Shown: positions 40,058 through 51,459, counted from the first letter of the stretch. The stretch: DNA of 64,000 nt from Gamarada debralockiae (GCA_002803225.1 NXFV01000154.1:28143-92142); one strand, 5' to 3'. Notes: a model not told the origin generated them from the letters alone. Program-made: numbers and translations.

Positions 40058-40330
40058 GGTTGTGTTTGACATGAAATCATTTGTGGGTATGATTGGAGGT
40101 AGGACTGATGTGGAGTTCAGGGTTCCTGGGAGGTGTTAATGAAGGGTTGATAATGTCGCCATCTCACGTCATATTCTTACTCATTCTACTGTAAAAATGC
40201 CTGTTTTGAAGCTCAAGTGAGCCTTGTCAGGTACAAAGCCATCGGCTTATCGATTTTAAATCCACGGCTCTGTGTTCCGTGAAACAACCTTCTGTTCAAC
40301 AACGCTTTTCCTTCCACTTCTTCTCTCACA

Positions 40331-40888
40331 GTGGTATCTTTAACTAAGACCAATTCAAGCTCAAGCGGCATCTCCAAGACAGGCTTAAAATGGGTCAACT
40401 ACCCCGCCTACGAGAAGCGGTGCGACCTATACGGTATATCCTCTGCAGTCATCATCCCTCCCAATCGCACTATAGTAGCTATATCGGGTACGTCGGTCGA
40501 GACGATGAGACTGGCGGTCACCCTGAGGACCTCGAAGAATTCCGCGGAGCCTTTGATGTGATATACCCTCAAGTCCTCTCTCCATTTCAGAAGTTTCCAA
40601 AATGCCTTCCTATCTATGAATGCTGAGAATAGTTCTGCAGTGCATCACCAAATCCCTAGCAGCAGTCAACCCAACACTCATCACCGAGTACTGAGCATCA
40701 CTTTACCAACTGAACACCTTCAACGGTGGGAGTATCAACAAAGAAGTTTTTAAGATCTTGGAAAAAGTAGCGTACAGGTATTAGGATGATCATAGAACGA
40801 CTGAGATGCTAGTAAAGGTAAAAGGTTTGAATGCGGGTGTCAGGTTGGAGATTGGTGTGCTGGCTGCGCTGCCTGGCGTTGAGATCTG
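40331..40888 (+). pseudogene. RidA/YjgF-like protein pseudogene
   Basis: The sequence begins MVSLTKTNSSSSGISKTGLK and runs through AVIIPPNRTIVAISG. One base is then missing near 40490, and homology continues in another frame with GYVGRDDETGGHPEDLEEFR. A C-terminal piece, EVKGLNAGVRLEIGVLAALP-like, is seen at 40805-40880 in a further frame, with stops between. RidA-family proteins are small trimeric enamine/imine deaminases; the order of motifs fits that fold. The gene is broken at two or more places, so no product is expected. Confidence 0.55.
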
Positions 40889-41307
40889 AGATGGAGGGAG
40901 ATAGCAGCAAATGAGCTAAAAGATGCAGCAGTCTCTTGAGAGCCAAAAAGTCGTGGATCTTGAGGACTGGAGAGCTTGAAGTGTGTTACGAAGGCACAGC
41001 CTGCGTTTATGCAGTGCAACTTCATCTTATCCAATCACCTCAGATTCATGTGAATCGACACGAGATCGTAATTGTCAGGGGTTGGCTGGACGATGGCAGG
41101 CGAGACTCTCGCACAGCTATGGCTTTTGGCGTGTGAACCTCATTTACGGGGGTCAGAAAAATATAAAAATCACCTTCGTCCCCCAGAGAAAATTTGAGAA
41201 TTTTCGCAGCCAAAAACCAGCACACCGCCCATCGTGTTAGCCTCACTCTTCAACGCCCCTGTCAAAATCGCCCCCCCTTCCAACTAGCGTCATCGCCCTT
41301 CGCCCTC
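40889..41307. promoter_or_regulatory. upstream region of the zinc-finger gene
   Basis: About 420 bp between the RidA-like remnant and the zinc-finger start codon. It must contain that gene's promoter. The 41220-41300 portion is C/T-rich, as is common just upstream of fungal start codons. No specific motif claimed. Confidence 0.4.
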
Positions 41308-42549
41308 ATGCAGCAACAACGCAGCAATCAGGATTTTACCAGCGAAATGGATACCCAACCTGAGCTCAGCCTGTCATCTTACTCCAACAGGGGGTTTGAA
41401 GACTCAGCTGAGGCCGGGTAGGTTTTTTTTTTGTTGGCGCTAACTCTGTGAGCCGCAAGTCGTCGCGTTGATCGATTGTGGCAAGCGAATTTCCTTGGGG
41501 GCGGCCCAGGGTTATCTAGTGGTCCATTGAACCCCCATGGCTGGAACTATCAAACCGCACACAGCGCTACTGCAAGCCCAAATTGGCGGAACGCCGTTGT
41601 GCCAGGGTCCTTCAACTCTGGTGGAAGCAGAGTCATCAGTCCCGATGCTATCTTCGACAATGTTTTCAGAGACACGGCTGGATACTATTCTCCCGCCGGC
41701 GTTGTGCCCGGTCCATCCAACTATTGTGGACACATGCCAATCCACCCCAATATCATCTTTGACAACGGCTATCAGTGCGTGAATGGTTCTTCCGCCCCCA
41801 CGAATTCGGTTCCTGGCTCCTTCAATTATGATGGAGGAATGGCAGTTGGACGCCAGCTTGGCTTCGACAGTGGACTCCATCCAAGCAACGGGCCATCTTC
41901 ACCCATCAGTTCCCTGCCTGACTTCTCCAACTATGGAAGGGTCATGATGGGGAACCCAATCGCCGACTTCAACAAAAGATTTGATCAATTGCCTCTGTCA
42001 TCCAGCCCTGAAACGTTCAACAATTGGTATTTGGCAAAAGAATTATCCTCTGCTCAGGTTGCTATCCCGGAGGGTGAGTTTTTGGGTGGAATCTCCAACC
42101 ACTCCGTGCAGCAGATATATTCCCCCATAGCAACCGCTGTCAGCGCTTCTGGTTTTGGTGTCCAGCAAGCCAACATTGCTAGCGATGCTTTCTACAATAC
42201 CGGCGACACTCCGTCCGACTTTGGCACTCATAATCCCAACATCCATAACACGCCGGCGTATAGCTCTGGCACCAACCTCCCAATCCCTGCCCCCAATGCC
42301 GTACCGGCTCAGCAGACTGTTGCTGCTTCATCCGCCTTCCCCTGCACCTACGGCTGCAACAAGCTCTTCACCCGGCCTTCCGACCTCGATCGCCACAATC
42401 GCTCCTTCCACCGCATCAACCGCGGGACACACTTGTGCCCCATCGCTAACTGCATCAAGAGCCAAGATGGAGGTTACAGCCGCGCAGACAAGCTTAAGGA
42501 GCATATGTGGAAGAAGCATGCTGACCTGGGCCATGTGAAGGGTAGATAG
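41308..42549 (+). CDS. C2H2 zinc-finger transcription factor
   Basis: A 399-aa protein with exons 41308-41417 and 41460-42549. The 42-bp intron has donor GTAGGT, a 10-T run, a GCTAAC branch site and CAAG acceptor; ATG at 41347 is an alternative start. Two C2H2 fingers sit at the C-terminus, about residues 330-390: CTYGCNKLFTRPSDLDRHNRS and then CPIANCIKSQDGGYSRADK followed by LKEHMWKKH. Before them lies a disordered Ser/Asn/Pro/Gly region with degenerate tandem units of about 40 residues (VPGSFNSGG.., VVPGPSNYCG.., VPGSFNYDG.., LPDFSNYGR..). Nuclear DNA binding is inferred from the fingers. Target unknown. It is convergent with hacA. Confidence 0.8.
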
Positions 42550-44403
42550 AGTCTAACTTACTCTCCGGCACCGATGCAATCGGTCCTCTAGGGCGCGGCG
42601 TGTGGATGACTTGAAGGAGTTTTGCAACTTTGCAGGGTCGGAAGACAATGGAATTTCTTCGATGCTTTGATTTTTGGTTGGAATTAAGTAGGACTACGGT
42701 AGCTTTGAAATGTTTACAATCACTCTCTGCAATGCTGCCTCTCATAATCATTCGCTCAAACGTATTGAAACATCGAATCTAAGTGAATCCCTGACAGGCA
42801 AATCATCAAAACCACACGGTTCAAAAACTCGGCGGAAGGTTGATGAGAATCCCAACGCTGTCGTTTCTTCCTTTCTTCCCTTCATTCTATATCTCAGTAC
42901 AAATGCTGATCCGCCATTGTATTGTATAATAGCTCGGGGGACGCTAGGCTCAAACAAAAAATAGAATTCGCATCGCTCGAGGTTCGAATCAGCCAATAAT
43001 TAATGACATCCGCCATTGAAAGTAACAAGCTACCCATCACCAACGACAAGACAACATACGTACGTCGTGAAGCAGTACATCAAAGAATTAAACAAACTTG
43101 CGAAGTTGTAGTAATGGAACTGTAAAGGGCAGACCTGTTGGTTGCCTCCGACCTTGGTTGATGGCAATCCAACCATATGGCTTGAGATCGGAGGAGGTTC
43201 AATATGCAGACTGAAATCGGATGCACTTGCTACCCTTTTATCGGTAAGCTTTCCCGGGAGAAAGGAAATGTACCATTCACTCCTCCAGAATATCACTCCA
43301 ACATCTACGGGTATTAAATGGGGAGATCAAAGCCATCTTCCAAGCCAAGTGACTCGCTACGCCTGCCGCCGCCGCAGAATTACCTGTAGATTACCGAAGC
43401 CGACGTTTCTTAAGTCCAAAATATTCAACAGTTCAAGTGCCCCCAAGATCGGCAAGAAGAGCACAGCAAAGACGGGGCTGCTCATCACAAACAATTCAAT
43501 GGCTGTCGCGACAGGTGACAGATGTCTCAACATCGAGACTAATCGATGACACCGGAAGACAAAGGACGCCACAAATTTGCCTCGCGGCAAAAGCATGAGG
43601 CATTAGTGGAAGGTGGGAAGTTGCAGAACTTGCCACTGAATGTGACAGGGCGCGGACTAGGGAGATGTCGATGAAGCAAGTCTGCCAGAAATTAAGTGCA
43701 GACTAGAGCTCTTCAGCTGCCTTATCGCTGCGCTTTCCGAGTTCGCAAATGTATCCGTGGGATTCATTCATCCAGACCTGAGAACTCCAAAACGCCACAC
43801 ATTAAAAGGGGGGTGATCAATGCAATATTACCTCATACAACACGCTGTACACACTCACAATCAACTATCTACAGCTCTCCCAAACACCCCACACTCTCTT
43901 GCTCTCCCTCCATCAACTCACGCACTTCCCGAAATCGCAAGCGGAGGATCAAGCTAGGAATCTTTTCATGGCAGCGAATTCAGGAAGTATGGCGGGCGAC
44001 GATGAATATTCATTCGACAGCAATAAAGTGGTTGAGAATGATAAAGATAAGATATGGAGGTCAAGTTAGGTAAAGTAGATGAGGGAGTGTAGGTGGCGAG
44101 TAATGAAGTCTCAGGAGGTTGTGACACTTGACACTGAACCAGACCTGTCTTGGACGAGCAACGGGTAGCCACGTTGCAACGACACTTGTCTAGCCGGATG
44201 ATTGGCAATGGATGACGAGCTCTGTCTTTTATCAGGGACTTTGCTCATCTGTGAAAGACAGATGAATGAACAATTGAAGTAGAGTCACGAGTCACGATCG
44301 AAGAGAAGAATGATTGAAGGTAAAGCAAGTTGTTATTGGCACAAGTTACACTGGTGTACAAGGTCAACCCAACCTAGGACCGATCCCCATCGCTAAGCTC
44401 AGT
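42550..44403. other. gene-free convergent region (zinc-finger gene/hacA)
   Basis: About 1.85 kb between two convergent stop codons. Open frames of 80-135 codons around 43030-44210 have no motifs. A GGTTCGAATC string at about 42980 resembles a tRNA T-loop but lacks a paired stem. Nothing supportable found. Confidence 0.45.
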
Positions 44404-45918
44404 TCAGTCATGCTTGAACGCCGTACGCCAACCCTCCAAAGACTTTTGACCTAGAGTCCCTCCACCCGATGAAATATAAGAAAACCCTCTCAGTCCTCCT
44501 ATCTCTCTCGGTCTGAACAGTCCATCCAGCTCACTCCACGCCTGCCTGCCATCCATAGCTGCGTCCAGCTCAGGTGTCCGATCTCGATTCTTCTCGAAAA
44601 CATGAATCGCCCAAAGTAACGTCATGAGTGCTTCCAAACTCGGGGAGTTATCAACATCGCGACGATCACACGCACCTACGCCGGTCAGACAGTCGCGGGT
44701 AAGCTGCTGTTCAGACTGTAACCGCATTGCCGCCATAGTCGCATCCATGAGAGGACGCGCCAATAGGGGGCTGCTGGCCAGCAGTCGATTCAGCAAGCGA
44801 ATCCGAAGACTGAACTTCGGGCGCGGGCTGGTTGTGTTCGTCGTGGTGGAGGAATTCATCGAGGTTGAATTGCTCAGTGAAGCTGTTGTCGTCACTAACC
44901 AAATGATCGAAGTTAAGATCGAATTGGTCGGCGATAGGGAGGATCCCGTTCTCAAAGAGTTGACGATCTGACTCAGTGGGCTGAGGAGCGTCGAAGTAAA
45001 GTTGATGAAGAGCATTGTCGCTAAGATGTGGGAGATTGCTGAAGTCGAAGACGCCCAGGGCCTCTGTTCTTCCGACTGACACTGCAGGTCGCACAACATC
45101 GCGGCAGGATGTTGTGTCATATCGGAAGAACTGGCGTTGGACTCGACGACTGGTCGCATCTCCGGGGAGAGTGAGGCGGGGTTAACTGTTCGTGAGGGTT
45201 CAGAGTCGACCATAGATTGTTGGCTACTGATCGAGGGTCTCTTTTCTTGATCTTGGGAACTGAAAAGGTCTCTGGAAAATGTAACTGGTGAAGGTGCCCG
45301 GCGGAATTGTTCGGTCTGGGCCGGTGACGAGGCGACTGAGTTGCCACGGAAAACTGTCATGTTGCCAGTGAATTGCTCCAACTCGCGCTGAAGCATAATG
45401 TTCTTTGCCTCCATATCGGCCAGGCGCAGCTCGAGGTCTTGATTCTTTCGCTCGATAGCGCGCTTCTCGGCCTCAAGGGCTTCCACCTCTTGTCTCTTGC
45501 GCTCTCTCGAAGATTGAGCTGCCCGACGGTTGCGGAGAACCCGTTCCACTCGTCGTTGCTCCTTCTCATCTTCTGTCTTTGCGCGTTTTCTGGTAAGCGG
45601 GTTAGCACTCATGTCGACTATCTTAAAGCCTCCCTTAAGATTGTACCTTGGTGGTAAGTTTGTCTTGGGTTCAGGCAATTGCTGACCCCAAGACTTCCTT
45701 TTCTTTACCGGCTTCTTCTCTGGTGCCGGTGTACCAGCGACACTTCCATCCATCGAACCTCCAAACATGCTGTCCTCTTTGTATGATTGTGGGGTCATGA
45801 CTTCGGCGGGGTCCATCGTGTCGAATAGTGACGGGTATTGGGTGCCGGGCGTCGAGACGAAAGAGTCAGCGATGCTATCGACGGGCGAATTCTCGAACTT
45901 GATATGTGGTGTCGACAT
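44404..45918 (-). CDS. hacA: HacA/Hac1 bZIP unfolded-protein-response factor
   Basis: Master transcription factor of the unfolded protein response. Exons 45918-45647 and 45589-44404 flank a 57-bp conventional intron (GTACAA..CAG) that joins NLPPR to KRAKTEDEKEQRR exactly as in Aspergillus HacA. The bZIP is at residues about 91-165: basic region RVLRNRRAAQSSRERKRQ, then a leucine zipper. This uninduced reading gives 485 aa. At 45081-45062 lies a 20-nt segment flanked by CTGCAG and GCCCTG. Its removal by the Ire1-type mechanism moves translation to a frame ending at 44711 and yields a 376-aa form with an alternative, acidic C-terminus (LGVFDFSNLPHLSDNALHQ). Exons of the induced form: 45918-45647, 45589-45082, 45061-44711. 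Confidence 0.93.
   Translation of the reverse strand: MSTPHIKFENSPVDSIADSFVSTPGTQYPSLFDTMDPAEVMTPQSYKEDSMFGGSMDGSVAGTPAPEKKPVKKRKSWGQQLPEPKTNLPPRYNLKGGFKIVDMSANPLTRKRAKTEDEKEQRRVERVLRNRRAAQSSRERKRQEVEALEAEKRAIERKNQDLELRLADMEAKNIMLQRELEQFTGNMTVFRGNSVASSPAQTEQFRRAPSPVTFSRDLFSSQDQEKRPSISSQQSMVDSEPSRTVNPASLSPEMRPVVESNASSSDMTQHPAAMLCDLQCQSEEQRPWASSTSAISHILATMLFINFTSTLLSPLSQIVNSLRTGSSLSPTNSILTSIIWLVTTTASLSNSTSMNSSTTTNTTSPRPKFSLRIRLLNRLLASSPLLARPLMDATMAAMRLQSEQQLTRDCLTGVGACDRRDVDNSPSLEALMTLLWAIHVFEKNRDRTPELDAAMDGRQAWSELDGLFRPREIGGLRGFSYISSGGGTLGQKSLEGWRTAFKHD
45062..45081 (-). promoter_or_regulatory. 20-nt unconventional (Ire1-type) hacA intron
   Basis: The minus strand reads TGTCAGTCGGAAGAACAGAG between CTGCAG and GCCCTG. 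Ends lack GT..AG; boundaries are ambiguous by one or two bases. Excision shifts the frame into a 117-codon conserved-looking C-terminus, as in Aspergillus and Trichoderma hac genes. Confidence 0.85.
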
Positions 45919-48403
45919 CTTGAATAAAGGGCAGTCACTTTGTCGTGAGATTCGGGTGCTGAATACTGCTTTCGATGTGGTGGCTGAAATCCTATTGGGG
46001 AATGAGGAAGTTCGAGAATTGCCAGAATGTATGTAGACTTAATGGTCCATAATGAAATGGACAGGTGGCCAGATGCCAGGTATGACGGGTGAGGATGAGT
46101 CAGTTGCTTCTGAAGGCAGCAGTCATGTGAGACTGCCCAATCAGTAGTCGAATAGATTGGGTTCGCTTGATGGCTCTGTTCTGCGATGGGCAGACTTGGG
46201 TTGTTTGATGGACTGAAGGTTGGAGTGGGAAATGTGTCCTCTTTATGAGAAGACACCGTGTTCGCTAAAGGGGGCTGCGTCTTTCGTGCCAAATTTAGCC
46301 GTGAGCTGGGACTCAGCAGCTAATCCCGATTAGGTCGGCTGCCTCAGCCTAATTGCGTACACGATCCCCTAAATTCATCGTTCCTTGGCCCCCATGCAGA
46401 GTCCAGCCCCACACGGAGACACAAAATAGACAGAATTTGGTAAGGTCTATTATTTGCCGTGTAACAAAAGAAACCTCATGGAAAGTAACTGGAGTTTCAG
46501 AAGTACGGAATTACTCGTACAGTACTTGTACTCTTGTTGCACGGCCAAGTTCGCTCGACTCCGTTCCCCCTGAAAAACCCTGAAGATCAATGGGATGCAT
46601 TGAGCCCTAAGCGGCCCGAAAAGGAGAAATGCGAACGTGCACCGCATACCACAGAGGTTCTGGACTCTTGAAGAGGTGTAAATGTGAATTTGACACCATC
46701 GCCATCGACGACTCCAAAATACTACTGGAATCATGATTACAGCTCCCTTTTGGCCGATCAATGAAGCAGGTCTCACTCCTGACTCAGCCATCACAGCCTC
46801 CTCAGTCCAGCCAGCGTCGCCCCTATCCACCAATCTTTCATCACCAGAATGTTGCCCCTTACCTAGCACCTGCAATCCTCACATCAGCGACATATCTTCG
46901 TACACTCTATCCACCACCGATAGACCATTTGCCTATCAAGTCTCTCGACTATCATATCGCAGAAATTATCGAATTCAGCAACCGCAACTTCGCATTTCAT
47001 CGCTCATAAATAAAGTCTAATCGTCATGTCACCATGAATCACACCAAACTCAAACCCTTTCTTGAAATTACACTAGCACCAAATAAAGTGCATCTTTGGA
47101 TATTCCTAAAAATGTGATCACACATTCACAAAATTACTCCATCACTACTATTGTAAGATCATCAGAAGCACAGAAATAATCTCCTACGGTTAATTTTGGC
47201 CGACGGTATTGAAGGCCCGTCGTCTTACTGAATGCAGAATGGCGGAGCTGAGAATCCTGCCTCAGCCCACCACACCCGCCGCCTCCCTCCTTCTACTTTT
47301 GGCTCTGCAAATGAGACGCATAAGATGGCGCCACAAAGATACGGTACTTTGTTGCAAGTGCCTTCTCAATGTGTCACACTGCGCCGAGATGCCCAGAAAA
47401 TCAAACTTTGAAGGAAGGTATCTATGCAGTTGGTATCATTAGAGTAACAAACTTTCCAACCGTGGAACGTTTTCTTTTGGAGCTGCAAATGAATAATTTG
47501 AGAGTGGCGAAGAGTTTTGAAGGATGCGCACAGCATTTCGTAGTCCCAAACCCAAATCTAGACCTTTCTTTTCATGACTCTGATAACTTTGAACTGAGTT
47601 TTGAGGCCTGAACTAATGTTTCGTTTCGTTGGACGATTCCCTTTGACCACCCACTCCGCTTGAATGACTGACATCTCAGGGGGTCCGAAGGCGAGAGTCC
47701 GCGATCTGATCGGTGTTTCGGTTTCATCTGACGTCCGTGATCTCGGCAAAATTTTTGCTCCTGGAAGAGGGGGTGAGATTCGATGTCAGGGGTAGAAGAA
47801 AGGATAAATTTGATCTGGGGAACGGAGAAGGTGACGGAAAAATTGGGAGAATTGAAGGCCCGGGGACAGACAGATGAGGTGGTCTTGTGATGTGAGGAGA
47901 CTGGGAAAATTGAGATTTGATAATTGGTTTGAAGGGAGATGAGGAGAGGGTTCGGGAGATGGCTCCGTCAATATCGAGGCAGGAAGAAGAAAGGGACGGT
48001 CCGATTTTCGCGATGTTTCAGGAGGGGCACGACCAGCAAGGATGACAATCACGTGAAATATTCATAATTAAGGATTTCATCAGAGCAGAGAGCCATGATA
48101 GATAAAAGAAATTCTCTGTCTGAAATTTCCACAATCTACGGTACAGAAACGTAACTGACAAAGTCCCGACAAATCCAAGTTCCCATATCGAATGCGGTAA
48201 CACCACGTGACCATGGCATCTGATTCCAAATTTCTCATTGCTCTTCAGGATGGTGTTCCAGGTTTCTCAATCATGTATCCAATTATACCATTAAATTTCA
48301 ATGCTCCAAACAGTTGATTTGAGAGGGGACTTTCATCTTGACCCGGGTATCAAAACTTTACGAGCAAAATTTCTTCGTCCAATATCCAAATGACTCCCTC
48401 ACA
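45919..48403. promoter_or_regulatory. long divergent intergenic region, hacA/TAD2
   Basis: About 2.5 kb upstream of both genes. The part next to hacA (45919-46292) holds a minus-strand frame of 165 codons (46292-45795) that overlaps the hacA start in a different frame and could be a long upstream ORF. Frames at 46733-47020 and 47209-47611 (plus) look partly protein-like but have no motif. The TAD2 promoter must lie near 48200-48400. Otherwise nothing recognised. Confidence 0.4.
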
Positions 48404-49130
48404 ATGTCGTCCACCTCAGCACCACCTCCTTCCACTCCTCCAAATGCAACCATAACCATGCCCGATCAAGAAAGAGAAACACATCTCGGATTCATGAGAG
48501 AAGCTCTCGCCATGGTACCTATTCCCCTCTCCTCCCACAAATCTCAACCACCAAACTAACATCAAACAGGCCGAGCTCGCTCTCCAAACCAACGAAACGC
48601 CCGTAGGCTGCGTTTTCGTCCATCAAAATGCCATAATAGGACGTGGCATGAACGCTACAAACCGTACCTACAACGGGACTAGGCATGCGGAATTCATGGC
48701 TATTTCCGCCATTCTCTCCAAATGTAATGATGAAGCAGAGGAGAGTGGATCAGGAGGAAAGAAGTATAGCCCAGAGATCCTGAAAGAGTGCGATCTCTAC
48801 GTGACGGTAGAACCCTGTATCATGTGTGCCTCCCTGCTGAGGCAGTTTGGAATACGGAAAGTGTATTTTGGGGCTAGTAATGAGAAGTTCGGCGGGACGG
48901 GTGGTGTGCTGAATATTCATCGCTCAAATGGAAGAAATATGAGTGAGGTGATAGGAGATGGGGTGAACGAGGAAGGGGATTATGAGGTTAGTGGAGGATG
49001 GTTGAGGGACGAAGCGATTCACTTGTTACAGAGGTTTTATATGCAGGAGAATGAGAGGGCGCCGGAACCGAGGGCTAGGGGGAAGAAAGGGGGTACCTTG
49101 GAGCTGGAGGGGAAGAGGGTTGGGGATTGA
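48404..49130 (+). CDS. TAD2: tRNA-specific adenosine deaminase subunit TAD2
   Basis: A 223-aa catalytic subunit of the Tad2-Tad3 enzyme that converts A34 to inosine in tRNA anticodons. Exons 48404-48514 and 48570-49130; the 55-bp intron (GTACCT..CAG, branch CTAAC) joins REALAM to AELALQTNETPVGC. The CDA fold's zinc site is visible: H76 and catalytic E78 in TRHAEFM, and C120/C123 in EPCIMCASLLRQFG. The FGASNEKFGGTGGVLNIH segment is typical of Tad2/TadA. A low-complexity insertion (EAEESGSGGKK) lies between the two motifs, and a basic tail follows the deaminase fold. It is convergent with the complex I gene at 49378. Confidence 0.95.
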
Positions 49131-49377
49131 TGAAGTTTGGATGGACAAGGATGATTCAAAATTTGAGGACTCTTCGGGAGTTCCTCAGCCAGACCCGGTG
49201 AAGGCACTCGGGATACAAAAGCGGGTAGCTTCCTGCTGCAGAGGGTAACGAAGCTCGAGATAGAAGCCAGAAGGCACACGCCAATATGATCAAATCTAAC
49301 AATCCCATACCCAATATTTACACAATTGCACCTTTACCTTCTTCTCCCCCACCAATCCATCTCCCTTTATCCCTCCC

Positions 49378-50138
49378 TCACTTCAGCACCTTTCCTGTCC
49401 TCTCAGCCTCCAACTCCCTCTCTGCCTGCTGATAATACTTCGCCGTATCAACGCCATGCTGATTATGATTGACAAAGTTAAACCACGGCAGAACATGCAA
49501 CCAAATACCCGAGTACCTGGAATTCCGGCTGGCCATTCCCTGGACATATGGGGTTGTCGAGCTGACGCCGTATAGAGGCTCCTTGTTCTTCACCTTAGCT
49601 ACCATCTCTCTCATGTCCATCTCTACTTCGCGCTTGTTTTCTGTCCAGCCGTAGAATCGCACTGCAGATTGGAAGGAAGGAGTTAGCAAGTGAGATCGAG
49701 GAAGCTGAAAGACAGTTGGGAGGAGGGAAGGGGACGAACGTATGGAGCGTTGGTAGTACACCAGAAATCCAGCACCCAGTCCAATAACGCCCGTCAATCG
49801 CATAATCGGGGCAAAGCCTCCCTTTCCAACATATGAAGGTGCAATCTTCTCCCACAATAACATCAGGCCCGGTCCAGCAGCCGCCGTCGCCGCTCCAGCT
49901 GCATAATCTGAAGATCTCGCATATCCAAGGACTCTCTTGAAGTGCCTGCCAGTCAAGTATTATCAGTACCTCATCCTCCATAAAAGGTATCTCGATTGAG
50001 AACATACGGATCAGAGTCGATGAGCTGTGAGGGGAAGTTAGCTTGCTTCGGAAAGCTCAATGGGACGGAGGAACGTACAGGAAATTCAGTAGGAATTGTC
50101 TTTGCTGGCACATATGGCCGCTGCTCAGTGTTCGACAT
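49378..50138 (-). CDS. nuo-20.9: NADH:ubiquinone oxidoreductase 20.9 kDa subunit
   Basis: A 188-aa accessory subunit of mitochondrial complex I, fungal type. Four exons: 50138-50079, 50024-50008, 49945-49740, 49661-49378; exon 2 is only 17 nt. Introns: 50025-50078, 49946-50007 and 49662-49739. The joined start MSNTEQRPYVPAKTIPTEFP continues LIDSDPHFKRVLGYARSSDY, the conserved N-terminal signature of this family. Two hydrophobic helices follow (AAGPGLMLLW; MRLTGVIGLGAGFLVYY), then RFYGWTENKREVEMDMREMV and a C-terminal domain with PWFNFVNHNQHGVDTAKYY. The last intron donor (GTTCGT) is the least certain junction. It is divergent from the CSM3 gene. Confidence 0.9.
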
Positions 50139-50402
50139 TTTGACGACCCAATAGCTGTGCCAATTCGAATGATGAGGTCCGGATCTCGAATTGTCGTCGT
50201 TCGGTTGAAGCTTGAGCATTTGGCGCTAAAAGTTGAATACGGCCGAGATTTGAAACCAAAGATGCAATCACGTCTCCGAGCTACAGGACGCGACGGACGT
50301 GTCAAAGCTGTGTTCCTCAATCAACCACATGAATTACAAGCATTGGAACCACAATTCGGCGAGCCTGAGACGAATTTGTTTGAGTTCAATTCTAACCTCA
50401 AA
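50139..50402. promoter_or_regulatory. shared divergent promoter region, nuo-20.9/CSM3
   Basis: 264 bp separate the two start codons, so both core promoters lie here. No defined binding site was recognised. Confidence 0.5.
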
Positions 50403-51459
50403 ATGTCCTCTCCTCGACCTCTTCCTACTGAGGGACCAGCTGCTGGCGGCGGAGACGAGTTCGACGACCTATTTGATTACGAGGTTGGTGGAGAAGACGA
50501 TCCATTCAGCGAAAATTACAAAGTCCCGAATAAGGCCCCTACACCTAAGGAAATTGCAAGCAAAGGGAAGAGTGGAGCAGGATTGGGCATCGACGAGGAG
50601 GTTGAAGTTGCAAGAAAACCCAGAGCTCCGCGAGTGAAACTTGATGAGCATAGGTCTTTACTCATGATGGCTTGGTTTGATTTATGCTAATGGGTATCTC
50701 AGACTTCTTTCTGCAGCTGGCATCCCAAAACTACGAAAAAGAGCAAAGGATCACTTAAAGTTCAAAGGGAAAGGACATGAGGTATTGGCAGAAACCCCCA
50801 TTTTTTCGTACACTGCTAATGTTATTTAGTACTCCGATGCCTCCAAACTCCTCGCATTCTATCAACTCTGGCTCGACGACCTCTTCCCCAAAGCAAGATT
50901 CCTGGACGCCTTAGCAATGGTAGAGAAGATGGGACACAAGAGACAAATGCAAATGGCGAGAATGGAGTGGATCAATGAAGGAAGGCCCAGATCATCCGTA
51001 CACGAGGACTCCCTATTTGATGAACCTGCTCTACCTACTGGAGAAAACGGTGGAACAGAGAAGACTGCGTCAAGAGTTGCCCCTATATTTGAGAAGGCGG
51101 CTACGGAGAGACCTAAAACACCAGTAGTAGACGCGGATGCTGAGATGGGTGATCTTTATGACGCTACACCCAGAGCAGCACGTCAACAACCGGCGCAGAC
51201 TGAGGGTCAAGGCTCGATATTCGGCGGTAGTAGTGGAGGAGGAGGTCTGTTTGGGCCAGCCAAGAATGCAGTTGTTGACGATGGACCTCCAGAGGATGAT
51301 CTTGATGCGTTGTTGGCTGAGGAGGAGATGATGCAGGCTGAGAGTGCAAAAGCACAACCAGCATCAGCTGTTACTCAGGCAGCCGCACCTCAGGAGAGTA
51401 ACTTTGACGATGAGATGGAAGCAATGGCGGAGATGGACGATTTCGATGATATGTGGTGA
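50403..51459 (+). CDS. CSM3: replication fork protection protein Csm3/TIPIN (Swi3)
   Basis: A 319-aa partner of Tof1/Timeless that stabilises paused replication forks and relays the S-phase checkpoint to the ATR pathway in the nucleus. Exons 50403-50653, 50703-50781 and 50830-51459, with introns of 49 and 48 bp. An acidic N-terminus (DEFDDLFDYEVGGEDDPF) leads into the Swi3 domain at about residues 77-165: RVKLDEH-RLLSAAGIPKL, then HEYSDASKLLAFYQLWLDDL and RFLDALAMVEKMGHKRQMQ. A disordered acidic C-terminus ends EAMAEMDDFDDMW, with Gly/Ser-rich and PxxDDLDALLAEEE segments that may bind RPA. Start chosen at the ATG just before the acidic segment; upstream codons in frame are not protein-like. 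Confidence 0.93.

Noticed and set aside
42965..43000. tRNA-like T-loop string GGTTCGAATC
   Set aside because: No 5-bp T-stem, acceptor stem or anticodon arm can be built around it.
46733..47020. Pro/Ser-rich frames upstream of TAD2
   Set aside because: Two overlapping frames look equally plausible, neither has a motif, and no splice junction extends them.
50043..50402. Upstream extension of CSM3
   Set aside because: The frame stays open but overlaps the divergent promoter and the first exon of the complex I gene, and it lacks protein-like character before the ATG at 50403.
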